Positions 30,749 to 37,720 of a stretch of 47,580 nt of DNA are shown here, piece after piece. The notes under the pieces are model-generated. The model had not been told where the DNA came from. It ran no database searches and saw only the letters and a list, made by a program, of their open reading frames with translations. The stretch covers positions 1 to 47,580 of IMG/VR virus record IMGVR_UViG_3300046336_000166; one strand, given 5' to 3'. This stretch comes from a virus. Every line of letters starts with the position of its first letter. Within the stretch, counting starts at the first letter, position 1. The position numbers and the translations under genes were made by a program.

Positions 30749-30835
30749 ATGACGAAATTTATGGAACAATTTAAAGTTTTAGATGACAGGAGCCATGTAC
30801 TGCTTGGTAAAATAGAAAATGAAAAACCTTATTGA
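30749..30835 (+). CDS. 28-aa peptide ORF (doubtful)
   Basis: MTKFMEQFKVLDDRSHVLLG followed by KIENEKPY. It overlaps the next gene by 17 bases and has no clear ribosome site except AATGACG context. It may be the remnant of a gene cut by the TnpB insertion. Low certainty. Confidence 0.25.
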   Translation: MTKFMEQFKVLDDRSHVLLGKIENEKPY

Positions 30836-31028
30836 AATTTTATTATTGATAGCGATTGTTGTTGGCTCGACAATCCTACTCTGGTTTTTTATGTTCTACA
30901 TATTGATCACCATCGGGGTACTGTTTATGTTATTCGCGATTGGTGTTATTCCAGTTGAAGTGACACATAGAGACGGTACAGTACAAAAATATAAAATCCT
31001 AGATCTAATTAAGAAAGTCAGAAAATGA
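30819..31028 (+). CDS. small membrane protein, 69 aa
   Basis: Two hydrophobic spans (IEILLLIAIVVGSTILLWFF, then YILITIGVLFMLFAIGVIPV) and a basic cytoplasmic-type tail (QKYKILDLIKKVRK). First gene after the TnpB element. Function unknown. Confidence 0.6.
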   Translation: MKNLIEILLLIAIVVGSTILLWFFMFYILITIGVLFMLFAIGVIPVEVTHRDGTVQKYKILDLIKKVRK

Positions 31029-31100
31029 ATATCCATTCTTGGGTTGATGTTGTATGATTCAAACGTCGCGCCAAGTGCTCACTATACGCAGAAGGTAATC

Positions 31101-31328
31101 ATGATTACTGGATTTGATGTTATTGTCACACCTGATTTGCCGAAGATGAAGCTGGCTCAAGGCGACTATGTTACACCAGCCTTTCGTCAAGAAATTGATG
31201 AATGGCTGCTTTCGTTTTTCGGAACGACGAATTTCATCACCGACGGAAATACCATAGTGAGCGAGGTGAGCAACAAAATTTGGATGAACCCACGAACGTA
31301 CGTTAATTTGAGAAGGGTGGCGGCCTGA
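31101..31328 (+). CDS. early hypothetical protein, 75 aa
   Basis: MITGFDVIVTPDLPKMKLAQ, then FRQEIDEWLLSFFGTTNFIT and IWMNPRTYVNLRRV. ATG 31101 follows AGAAGG at a proper distance; upstream in-frame TTG/ATG codons at 31044-31047 lack a ribosome site. Short phage proteins with a NPRTY/VNL ending are frequent; role unknown. Confidence 0.6.
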   Translation: MITGFDVIVTPDLPKMKLAQGDYVTPAFRQEIDEWLLSFFGTTNFITDGNTIVSEVSNKIWMNPRTYVNLRRVAA

Positions 31329-31368
31329 AGCATACCAGTTTGTTAGTTGATATTCCTGAAAATAAGGG

Positions 31369-31411
31369 TTGACCTAATGCAAAAGTTGGTGGATAATAGA
31401 CCCTAAGAGCA
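31369..31411 (+). promoter_or_regulatory. early promoter module 5
   Basis: TTGACC (31369-31374), 17-bp spacer, GATAAT (31392-31397), then AGACCCTAAGAGCAAAT. The left dyad arm is degenerate (GTTGGTG). Confidence 0.85.
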
Positions 31412-31435
31412 AATAACAATCCAGGAACCACGAGA

Positions 31436-31843
31436 ATGATACAGACAAACGCACAGATAGCAGAGTGGCGCAAGGAGTTTGAAAAAACTGAACTTGCAAC
31501 TGCGGAATTAAAAAGAGATCCAACAGGGTACTACTCAAACAATTACATTGAATGTGTTTGGCAAGGCTACCTACGTCGGTGCACCGAACAACTGCAAGGT
31601 TTGTATCCGGTAGGGGAGAAGGTAGCACCTACCGCCGAAGATGAACCTATTGTTGTTGGATTTAATTACATCCTCACTGCAATTCGTAACTACGTCGCCG
31701 TACAATTTTACACCACCACATTCGATTGCTGGACTGATTTGAGTGGCACGAGTGCAGAAATTCGAGAGCGTGACTACCACTCACTCACCCGCCACTTCGA
31801 AAATTTAGATTGGCGCATCAAGCCATCGCCAACTACCGCATAG
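31436..31843 (+). CDS. early protein, 135 aa, paralogue of 21908-22297
   Basis: IAEWRKEFEKTELATAELKR and YIECVWQGYLRRCTEQLQGL match the opening of the 21908 gene. The C-terminal half (FNYILTAIRNYVAVQFYTTT) is not shared. First gene behind promoter module 5. Unknown function. Confidence 0.65.
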   Translation: MIQTNAQIAEWRKEFEKTELATAELKRDPTGYYSNNYIECVWQGYLRRCTEQLQGLYPVGEKVAPTAEDEPIVVGFNYILTAIRNYVAVQFYTTTFDCWTDLSGTSAEIRERDYHSLTRHFENLDWRIKPSPTTA

Positions 31844-31878
31844 ACCCTATAAGCACAAAACCTCAAATTGGAGCAAAA

Positions 31879-32494
31879 ATGGTAGATAGATTTTCTAAAC
31901 TCTACATCGCACTCAAATTTCGCCTTCATGGTATGGGATTTTTTTAAGGCTCTGATTGCCTTGGAAAAAGGCCGTGATATCCATAGCGGCTTTCGAAAAG
32001 ACGGTAAAACCCCAGAGTATCAACACCAACTTGAGATTGCACTGTTCATTCTGACATTGAAAGATGTCCAAGACTTGGAGGGTGCCATTATATGTGCTCT
32101 TTTACATGACACACTTGAAGATTACCCCTCAGCAGTGAGTGAAGCTTGGATCCTCAAACAATTTGGTCAAGACGTATTGCAATCTTTACACTACCTCGAT
32201 AAAAATCGTTGGGAAAATTATGATGTGTATTTTGCTAACCTTACCACAGATGTGAATGGCTCCTTAGTTAAATTATGTGACCGCATCAATAATTTTCAAA
32301 GTATGAACCGTGGCAAATTTACTATCGAAAAGCAGAAAAAATATGCTGATGAAGTTAAAAAGTATTTTTTGGTTATGGCTAAAAGGGCACGCAAATTGTT
32401 CCCACGACAGATGGATGCATACTACAATGCTGAAACCATGCTCAAAAATCAATATGAGTTGATTCAACTGTTTGTTGACGCCTCTGAAAAATAA
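31879..32494 (+). CDS. HD-domain (p)ppGpp-hydrolase-like protein, frame broken at a T7 run
   Basis: Reading from ATG 31879 gives MVDRFSKLYIALKFRLHGMG, then FF and a stop just after a run of seven T (31939-31945). The other frame, open from ATG 31928, continues FFKALIALEKGRDIHSGFRK and on. Joining them by skipping one T gives a smooth family-like sequence. The domain has HQLEIALFI, ALLHDTLEDY (HD pair) and VKLCDRINNF, as in MESH1/SpoT-like hydrolases. Possible causes: sequencing error, phase-variable tract, programmed or transcriptional slippage, or use of the internal ATG 31928 (188 residues, lacking a clear ribosome site). Confidence 0.75.
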
Positions 32495-32515
32495 AGTAAC
32501 AGTGTAGGAAACATT

Positions 32516-32683
32516 ATGATAAAGAAAAAAATTCAAAATAAAGAAGAACAATATCAGTCCATTATTGATGAGATGGAAACAACCATAGCTGATCTAAAAT
32601 CAGAGTTATCATCAACAAATTTTGCTTTTTGGTGTATATTTGCATCATTTATGATTAATATCTTATTTGATTTATTGCGTTAA
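32516..32683 (+). CDS. coiled-coil membrane peptide, 55 aa
   Basis: A charged helix (KKKIQNKEEQYQSIIDEMET and on) leads into one hydrophobic segment at the end (FAFWCIFASFMINILFDLLR), so probably tail-anchored in the membrane. TAGGAAAC gives the ribosome site. Unlisted in longer-ORF scans because of length. Function unknown. Confidence 0.6.
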   Translation: MIKKKIQNKEEQYQSIIDEMETTIADLKSELSSTNFAFWCIFASFMINILFDLLR

Positions 32684-32715
32684 TTTTGATTATCAAAACT
32701 TTTAAGGAAATTAAA

Positions 32716-33273
32716 ATGACAGATTTTGCCATTATCGGTGATAAAAAATATATTAAAATTGCTAGTCCAGATGGCTGGTGTGGTGGTTGTGCCTTTACCG
32801 GTTCATGTTGTACATTTCCAACTGATGATAAAGGCTATTCAGACAGCCAATGTTCGAATCCAAGTGTGATATATAGAGAATACAAGGAACCTGAGCAATC
32901 ATCACTAACAAAAGCTGAAGTAATTGCTGCAATCTATTCAGAAACTCCGATTGAGTGTTCATCGACGTCGAATCCAGTCAATAAACAATCATACTTCACA
33001 CCAGATTTCTTATCAGATCAGTCACTTGGCTTAGATCAAAAAGTTATCACATATCTCCAACACTTCAACCGCGGGCTCATGTGGCGATATAAGAAAGTAC
33101 TGAAAGTTCTTTCAGTAACAACACGTAAATTCCTACAGCGTGACTCAGATGATGCAGTATTAATCAATATCTGGTCGTCACACTGGGAAACTCCACAGGA
33201 AGAAATTCCCATTATAATCAAATCATTTATTCGTTGGTTAGAAGAACCTCAAACAACAACACACGAGATTTAA
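32716..33273 (+). CDS. early protein with Cys-rich head, 185 aa
   Basis: Residues 20-51 hold WCGGCAFTGSC-C and a later C, like the head of 27673-28185, probably a small metal site. LTKAEVIAAIYSETPIECSS then starts a helical domain, and the C-terminal part has IIIKSFIRWLEEPQT. AAGGAAATTAAAATG fixes the start. Two bases separate its stop from the Thg1-like start. No function known. Confidence 0.6.
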   Translation: MTDFAIIGDKKYIKIASPDGWCGGCAFTGSCCTFPTDDKGYSDSQCSNPSVIYREYKEPEQSSLTKAEVIAAIYSETPIECSSTSNPVNKQSYFTPDFLSDQSLGLDQKVITYLQHFNRGLMWRYKKVLKVLSVTTRKFLQRDSDDAVLINIWSSHWETPQEEIPIIIKSFIRWLEEPQTTTHEI

Positions 33274-33275
33274 GT

Positions 33276-34076
33276 ATGTGTTCAAAAGATAATCTTGGCG
33301 ACAAGCTCAAGGACCTAGAGCAAGCAGAAACCTCAAGAAAAGCCATGAAAGGTCTGCCACTAATGGCTAGGCTTGATGGTCGAGGTTTCTCTAAGTTCAC
33401 AAAGGGATTAAAGAGGCCGTACGATGAACGTATGTCTCAACTGATGATCGATACTACAAAGTATCTTGTCGAGAATACTCAGGCATGCGTTGGGTACACA
33501 CAATCTGACGAAATCACACTGTGTTGGTATCACGATTATGAATCTTCTTCGGAGTATATGTTTGATGGCAAGTATCAGAAGCTGGTATCAACACTAGCTG
33601 CAATGGCGACTGCATATTTCAATCATTCATTGAATACATATATTCCTGAGAAATCTAATTTACTGCCTACATTCGACTGCCGAATGTGGCAAGTGCCAAC
33701 ACTGCGGAATGTATATCTGAATTTTTTGTGGCGTGAACAAGACGCCACAAAAAATTCAATCTCAATGGCAGCGCATGAATACTTTTCACAAGCAGAGCTA
33801 CATAAGAAGAATTCTTCTGAGAAACTCGAAATGCTGGAGAGCAAGAGCATCCAATGGGCTGATTACCCAATTTTCTTTAAGCGAGGTACATATGTTCAAC
33901 GCAAAGTTTTTGAAGTTGAACTAGATGAAGTTACTCTGAGTAAAATTCCAGCAGACAAGCGACCATCTAGCCCAGTTTTTAGATCAAAAGTTGTTGAACT
34001 AGATCTACCGATTTTGGTGACATTAGTAAATCCAGAACATGTACTAATTTATGGAGATATACCGGTAACATTATGA
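33276..34076 (+). CDS. Thg1-like 3'-5' RNA polymerase / tRNA(His) guanylyltransferase family
   Basis: 266 residues. MARLDGRGFSKFTKGLKRPY (Asp34 region) and YTQSDEITL (Asp78-Glu79) are the metal-binding catalytic motifs of the Thg1 palm, and FLWREQDATKNSISMAA fits the family's WR..DA..N segment. The family adds nucleotides to RNA 5' ends; eukaryotic members add G-1 to tRNA-His, bacterial/phage-type members (TLPs) repair 5'-truncated tRNAs. No tRNA-His gene is seen here. It overlaps the next gene by ATGA. A perfect 16-bp inverted repeat lies in its coding sequence. Confidence 0.88.
   Translation: MCSKDNLGDKLKDLEQAETSRKAMKGLPLMARLDGRGFSKFTKGLKRPYDERMSQLMIDTTKYLVENTQACVGYTQSDEITLCWYHDYESSSEYMFDGKYQKLVSTLAAMATAYFNHSLNTYIPEKSNLLPTFDCRMWQVPTLRNVYLNFLWREQDATKNSISMAAHEYFSQAELHKKNSSEKLEMLESKSIQWADYPIFFKRGTYVQRKVFEVELDEVTLSKIPADKRPSSPVFRSKVVELDLPILVTLVNPEHVLIYGDIPVTL
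33719..33757. repeat. 16-bp perfect inverted repeat inside the Thg1-like gene
   Basis: GAATTTTTTGTGGCGT (33719-33734), a 7-base loop, and ACGCCACAAAAAATTC (33742-33757). It encodes the conserved segment NFLWREQDATKNS, so it has not disturbed the protein. In mRNA it forms a strong hairpin within the gene. Confidence 0.92.
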
Positions 34077-34414
34077 AAGTAAAAATCGAACACATTTTAC
34101 CTTGGCTTCGTTTTCGCGCAAAACAATATGAAAAGCGGATGATCGATGAAGCTGAGGCTGAACGCAAAGATAAACTGGAATATGAATCCAAATTTATATC
34201 TCGTTTATTTGGGTTAAAATATTCTGGAACTTACCAATATGTTTGGGCGCAATCACCCGAGCAGGCAAAGAAGGGTATAAAGATTGATATTGCTACGCTA
34301 GAATATTATGTGCAATATTTGGGTATAGATGTTGTGGATCTTCGCGATTATCATGGCGGTTCATATCGTATGGCGAGAGAATATATTTTACGAACATATA
34401 CCGAATGTGTGTAA
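34073..34414 (+). CDS. early hypothetical protein, 113 aa
   Basis: Charged helix KQYEKRMIDEAEAERKDKLE, then SRLFGLKYSGTYQYVWAQSP and a helical end. ATGA-coupled to the Thg1-like gene, so expression is linked; a functional link is only suggested. Unknown family. Confidence 0.6.
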   Translation: MKVKIEHILPWLRFRAKQYEKRMIDEAEAERKDKLEYESKFISRLFGLKYSGTYQYVWAQSPEQAKKGIKIDIATLEYYVQYLGIDVVDLRDYHGGSYRMAREYILRTYTECV

Positions 34415-34441
34415 CAATGTAAAATTTGCTTGATTTTGTAG

Positions 34442-34447
34442 TATAAT
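34442..34447 (+). promoter_or_regulatory. weak promoter (-10 TATAAT, no good -35)
   Basis: TATAATTACTCTATC resembles the -10 region of module 34747-34774 (TATAATTACCTTATC) but lacks a TTGAC box at 16-17 bp. It lies 33 bp before ATG 34480. The similarity of the downstream bases argues for a degenerate copy. Confidence 0.4.
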
Positions 34448-34479
34448 TACTCTATCAAAACTTTTAAATGAAATTTAAA

Positions 34480-34743
34480 ATGACCAGCACCAGAATTAAA
34501 CTAATTCAAGCAAATCACCTCAAACGGCATATGAACCGCTCCGTGAATGGTCAATGGATTTCACACAAACCAGGTATGTCATTCGAGTATAGAGAAAATT
34601 ACAAATTTTCTAAGAGTTGGTTGCTGCTTCACACAACACAGTGTTGTGTGAAGCAGCTGCTGCTTCACACAACACAGACCAAACGCAATAACCGTAAATC
34701 TTACGGCAAAGGGTTCTGCACTCATGTTAAACTTGCAAAATAG
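34480..34743 (+). CDS. early basic protein, 87 aa, with internal A-A'-A repeat
   Basis: MTSTRIKLIQANHLKRHMNR and TKRNNRKSYGKGFCTHVKLA are basic. The middle (about residues 48-66) is encoded by a 17-base repeat in A-A'-A order and reads LLLHTTQCCVKQLLLHTTQ. ATG 34480 is chosen over 34468 because TGAAATTTAAAATG matches the leader of the other early genes. Probably nucleic-acid binding by charge; the middle insert looks foreign to the fold. Confidence 0.55.
   Translation: MTSTRIKLIQANHLKRHMNRSVNGQWISHKPGMSFEYRENYKFSKSWLLLHTTQCCVKQLLLHTTQTKRNNRKSYGKGFCTHVKLAK
34623..34675. repeat. A-A'-A repeat of 17 bases inside a CDS
   Basis: GCTGCTTCACACAACAC (34623-34639), its perfect inverse (34641-34657) and the direct form again (34659-34675), separated by single bases. 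Direct copies are 36 bases apart, in frame. Same architecture as 26430-26473 with unrelated sequence. Confidence 0.93.
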
Positions 34744-34746
34744 CTG

Positions 34747-34774
34747 TTGACCTTGATCAGATTTGGGGTATAAT
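34747..34774 (+). promoter_or_regulatory. sigma70-type early promoter
   Basis: TTGACC (34747-34752), 16-bp spacer ending TTTGGGG, TATAAT (34769-34774). The downstream bases are TACCTTATCG rather than AGACCCTAAGAG, so it lacks the right dyad arm. Leader AGGAAATTCAAAATG at 34806. Confidence 0.85.
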
Positions 34775-34805
34775 TACCTTATCGCCACTGTTTAGGAAAT
34801 TCAAA

Positions 34806-35237
34806 ATGCATTTTACATACAAAGAATCTTGTGCGGCTGTTTGTGAAGCGGTCGGGTACAATAAAACACTCAACTTGGCTGACACACCAAACCTTGAGTA
34901 TAAGCTAGTTGCTTATCTTGAAGGTAATGTCATCGAGTGTGAGGATGAGAAAACTTGGAACAAGTTCAAACTCAGAGAGAAAATTGTGACTCCAGAATCA
35001 AAACTTGCTCGTGATAGTTATCGGACACGTCTTGTTGAACTTGAGGCTGCAGCGAATGATCACTTTGAAACTAAGCTCGTAGATTATTTCTCTGAACTAT
35101 CTCCCGCACAATATAAGGTATGTTACAATAAAGCATATGAAGACGCTCATTCTGCTGGATATGATGCAGTTGCAAATAAAATGGAAGACTATGTGCAACT
35201 CTGTCAAGAGTTTGTACTGGCTGAAGGCAAAGAATAA
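34806..35237 (+). CDS. early hypothetical protein, 143 aa
   Basis: Helical throughout, with CAAVCEAVGYNKTLNLADTP near the start and AYEDAHSAGYDAVANKMEDY near the end; the latter resembles helical motifs of other small early phage proteins. Single strong promoter and ribosome site. Unknown function. Confidence 0.62.
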   Translation: MHFTYKESCAAVCEAVGYNKTLNLADTPNLEYKLVAYLEGNVIECEDEKTWNKFKLREKIVTPESKLARDSYRTRLVELEAAANDHFETKLVDYFSELSPAQYKVCYNKAYEDAHSAGYDAVANKMEDYVQLCQEFVLAEGKE

Positions 35238-35239
35238 TT

Positions 35240-35452
35240 ATGAGCGATGAAATTGGATTCGGTGATTTGGTCCGCATTGGTGTGTACGTATGTGGAGAGT
35301 ATAGGGCAATGGGTACAGCAACAGTTGTGAGAGATGTCGACTCTCAACTTTGCTATGTTGACCGGATGTCCCTCCGCGGCGGTGCGCCATGGGTAACTCT
35401 TGAGCAAAAATCACACCTCCGGAAAATAGATGCCCGTTGTGTTCGTTGCTAG
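35240..35452 (+). CDS. early SH3-like small protein, 70 aa
   Basis: FGDLVRIGVYVCGEYRAMGT, ATVVRDVDSQLCYVDRM and APWVTLEQKSHLRKIDAR suggest a small beta-barrel (SH3/KOW-like pattern). Starts two bases after the preceding stop. Suggestion from strand pattern only. Confidence 0.58.
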   Translation: MSDEIGFGDLVRIGVYVCGEYRAMGTATVVRDVDSQLCYVDRMSLRGGAPWVTLEQKSHLRKIDARCVRC

Positions 35453-35492
35453 AACATTGTTAAAATCACGTACCTAAATGTAAAGAATAATT

Positions 35493-35978
35493 ATGCCAAG
35501 TAAAATTGCAGCACAAAAAGCTCGCCTGAGAGCCGTCACAGCCGAGCTTGAACAAATCAATCGCGAGTTAAATGCGCTGCGGGGCAACCAAACCATCAAG
35601 TGCATTTGCGGTAAGTCTCACAAAATTGCAGAGATGGATTTAATTATTCCTCAAAAGTGGCAGAGTAATCGGGGATATGAAGACGGATATAGTTATGATG
35701 GTGACTTACATGTACTATGTCCACATGAAGCCACACTAGCCAATCGATTATTCTTCAAAACTCGATACGACATCACTTACTCACTCAGAAGTGATCCTAG
35801 ATTCAACGCAGGCGCGCAATTTAAACAGTTATACACAAATTTATTCCGGTCAGTCTCTCGCCCCGATGAATGTGATGTGACATTCACCCAGTGGGGCAAC
35901 AACACATACGTTGACGATCACCATAAAAAATTCGAAATCGATGTTAACTTGTTGACCTTACTCCGATTTGGGGTATAA
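35493..35978 (+). CDS. early protein with coiled coil and Cys-His knuckle, 161 aa
   Basis: N-terminal coiled coil (KARLRAVTAELEQINRELNA), then CICGKSHKIAEMDL, a possible half zinc site with a later LCPHEA. The last 10 codons overlap promoter module 6, so that promoter is inside the gene. No family recognised. Confidence 0.6.
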   Translation: MPSKIAAQKARLRAVTAELEQINRELNALRGNQTIKCICGKSHKIAEMDLIIPQKWQSNRGYEDGYSYDGDLHVLCPHEATLANRLFFKTRYDITYSLRSDPRFNAGAQFKQLYTNLFRSVSRPDECDVTFTQWGNNTYVDDHHKKFEIDVNLLTLLRFGV

Positions 35979-35994
35979 TAGACCCTAAGAGCAA
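35952..35994 (+). promoter_or_regulatory. early promoter module 6, inside the end of a gene
   Basis: TTGACC (35952-35957), 16-bp spacer ending TTTGGGG, TATAAT (35974-35979), then AGACCCTAAGAGCAAG. The dyad is GGGGT/ACCCT. The gene stop at 35978 falls in the -10 box. Confidence 0.88.
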
Positions 35995-36017
35995 GTGTAA
36001 ACTACAGGAAATTCAAA

Positions 36018-36068
36018 ATGTTAAAACGTCTAGCAGAACTCAAGACTAAAGAATTTGGTGGTAAATGA
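36018..36068 (+). CDS. 16-aa leader peptide ORF
   Basis: MLKRLAELKTKEFGGK, preceded by ACAGGAAATTCAAAATG, the standard leader of this early gene family, so it is probably translated. Its stop overlaps the next start (ATGATG). May be a leader peptide or the stump of a longer gene. Confidence 0.4.
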   Translation: MLKRLAELKTKEFGGK

Positions 36069-36190
36069 TGACTCCAAGCTCAATTACATTGGAACAATTC
36101 CAAGATGATTTTGGTAACATTGTTCTACCATACAAACTAGACTATAATTCATATATGTCTAGATATTATTTCTACAAAGAGTCAATTTAA
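36068..36190 (+). CDS. early 40-aa protein
   Basis: MTPSSITLEQFQDDFGNIVL, then Tyr-rich LDYNSYMSRYYFYKESI. Coupled to the 16-residue ORF through ATGA. No family known. Confidence 0.45.
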   Translation: MTPSSITLEQFQDDFGNIVLPYKLDYNSYMSRYYFYKESI

Positions 36191-36201
36191 GGAGAATACA
36201 C

Positions 36202-36450
36202 ATGAGATTAGTTCAAATTGGTGATAAATTCGCGATTGTACGTGGCATATTCTTTAAAGAGTATATGGATATGACAGATGATTGGTATTGTCATAGTCGC
36301 AATGACTGTTATTGGTGGCCAACAACGCACCGCCGCTATGCAGAAGCGCCGGCCAAGGAATATGCGTTAGATAGGCTTGCTGAGTACAGAGCCGCAAGAC
36401 TCAAACACAAACTCGAAAATACAATAAAAACTATTAAATGGTGGGTGTGA
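36202..36450 (+). CDS. early hypothetical protein, 82 aa
   Basis: LVQIGDKFAIVRGIFFKEYM begins a strand-rich half; DDWYCHSRNDCYWWPTTHRR is Trp/Cys/His-rich; the end is a basic helix. AAGGAGAATACAC is a strong ribosome site. Similar small proteins with a YWW motif are common in phages; role unknown. Confidence 0.62.
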   Translation: MRLVQIGDKFAIVRGIFFKEYMDMTDDWYCHSRNDCYWWPTTHRRYAEAPAKEYALDRLAEYRAARLKHKLENTIKTIKWWV

Positions 36451-36452
36451 AA

Positions 36453-36635
36453 ATGAACGATTTATACAAAAGCTTGAATTACCGAGCAACAGATATTTGT
36501 ATTGAACAAGGTTCTAATGCAGCATGGAAATGGGAAAGAGAATACGCTAGAGTTATTATTCAAGAGTGTCTCTCACAAATGACTGACCATTTAGATAAGC
36601 AACGGATTATCAAACATTTTGGATTAGAGGAGTGA
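36453..36635 (+). CDS. early hypothetical protein, 60 aa
   Basis: MNDLYKSLNYRATDICIEQG, then AAWKWEREYARVIIQECLSQ: helical. ATG 36453 preferred over 36438 because GGTGTGAAA spacing fits. Ends one base before the next start. Confidence 0.58.
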   Translation: MNDLYKSLNYRATDICIEQGSNAAWKWEREYARVIIQECLSQMTDHLDKQRIIKHFGLEE

Positions 36636-36636
36636 T

Positions 36637-36894
36637 ATGCTGAAAAAATATAAACTTTGGTGGTTGATTTCCGTTGGGTTGGCCAGTTTCATTTCATTCA
36701 ACTGGGTGTTGTTTGGGTTGACGGGATTAACACTAATTCGACCCAATAGCGAACTACAGGGTATAACTCAAGCTCTTGTTTGGATTCTCTCAGTAATGTG
36801 CTCATTTGAATTTGCGGATGAGGGTAAACACAAAGAACTACAAATTAAACCCAAAAACCTACCTACTTCCAATTCCAAAATCGGAATTAACTAA
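36637..36894 (+). CDS. small membrane protein, 85 aa
   Basis: Two hydrophobic spans (LWWLISVGLASFISFNWVLF and ITQALVWILSVMCSFEF) and a Lys-rich tail (KHKELQIKPKN). AGAGGAG ribosome site. Probably an inner-membrane hairpin. Unknown function. Confidence 0.62.
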   Translation: MLKKYKLWWLISVGLASFISFNWVLFGLTGLTLIRPNSELQGITQALVWILSVMCSFEFADEGKHKELQIKPKNLPTSNSKIGIN

Positions 36895-36975
36895 TGAATA
36901 ACTTACACAGACCATTGGTGTGCGATCTCACCACGCCTATATTTTGATTTCCAAAATTGCCAAGGTGCCGCCGTG
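36895..36975 (+). other. gap with possible decayed ORF
   Basis: ATG 36894 gives MNNLHRPLVCDLTTPIF and a stop; the shifted frame continues ILISKIAKVPP to a TGATG junction with the next broken gene. This is weak evidence for a second frameshifted gene. No promoter or RNA gene is seen in the 386-bp stretch 36895-37280 apart from this and the pseudogene. Confidence 0.25.
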
Positions 36976-37159
36976 ATGAATCTAATTTCTAAAAATTGCA
37001 ATTTCTACCCTGATTGGTACATTGATTGGTTTGGTATGGAGTGCGATCACTGCTTATCAGTTTGAATCAAAGTGTAGAAAGCAAGGTGGTATTGCTATTA
37101 ACGGTGGCTGTATGAACATTGCACCGCCGACCGTCCTCAAGACCATCAAATCAACTTAA
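36976..37159 (+). pseudogene. frameshifted small membrane protein gene
   Basis: ATG 36976 reads MNLISK, then five A (36991-36995). Removing one A gives IAISTLIGTLIGLVWSAITA, YQFESKCRKQGG and a Cys-containing tail to the stop at 37157: a signal-anchor protein of about 60 residues, like 26394-26660 in layout. As it stands the frame ends after 28 residues. One-base expansion of the A-tract, either a mutation or a sequence error. Confidence 0.6.
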
Positions 37160-37280
37160 TTGCCTGTTGATCTCATGGACAGCTTTGGTATATGATTAGT
37201 AGTCCAAAGATAACACACGCACATAAGACAACAACTATTGTCTCTAGTATAATTGTAACTATCGCACCACGTACAACAAT

Positions 37281-37478
37281 ATGAAAAATGAACTAACATT
37301 GCCGGTCAAACAACCGAAATACACTGTAGAAGAAGTGATTTCAGCGATTTTGAATAAGGGTAGTGATCCCACCACCGCCAATGAGATTAAGTCTCACTTG
37401 AAGGCTAAGTCTTCCCCTGGATATGCTGAATTTTTGAGGCTCAAGGCCGCAGAAGATTCGGCGTTTGGGGCTGACTAG
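37281..37478 (+). CDS. early hypothetical protein, 65 aa
   Basis: KYTVEEVISAILNKGSDPTT, then NEIKSHLKAKSSPGYAEFLR. The pattern resembles residues 34-75 of the 28188 gene, so a shared small helical module is likely. No ribosome site of the GGAAATT type; ATG follows ACAACAAT. Function unknown. Confidence 0.5.
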   Translation: MKNELTLPVKQPKYTVEEVISAILNKGSDPTTANEIKSHLKAKSSPGYAEFLRLKAAEDSAFGAD

Positions 37479-37525
37479 AATACCAATCTTAATCGACGAC
37501 AACAATGAACAGAGGGCAAACTCAA

Positions 37526-37720
37526 ATGAGTAATACAATTCGACGCGACAAAAGTACTGGACAAAAGTTGCGCGACGGGCAGAACCAATCGCACATCAAA
37601 GCATCGAGTTGTGAACACAATAACTCTTGCGTTTGGTGTACATCAAATCGCACAATCGACATGAAACGATTGTTAGCCGCATCACGCGTGCCTGGCGATT
37701 TAGCTGGATACGCGAGATGA
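37526..37720 (+). CDS. early Cys/basic protein, 64 aa
   Basis: MSNTIRRDKSTGQKLRDGQN, then SSCEHNNSCVWCTSNRTIDM: a C-x5-C-x2-C arrangement with His that may bind zinc. AGAGGGC lies 9 bases before ATG 37526, favouring it over ATG 37505. Stop overlaps the next start. Confidence 0.58.
   Translation: MSNTIRRDKSTGQKLRDGQNQSHIKASSCEHNNSCVWCTSNRTIDMKRLLAASRVPGDLAGYAR

Noticed and set aside
37167-37194. Promoter TTGATC...TATATG before 37281
   Set aside because: Both boxes are weak, and neither the dyad nor the shared start region of the other early promoters is present.
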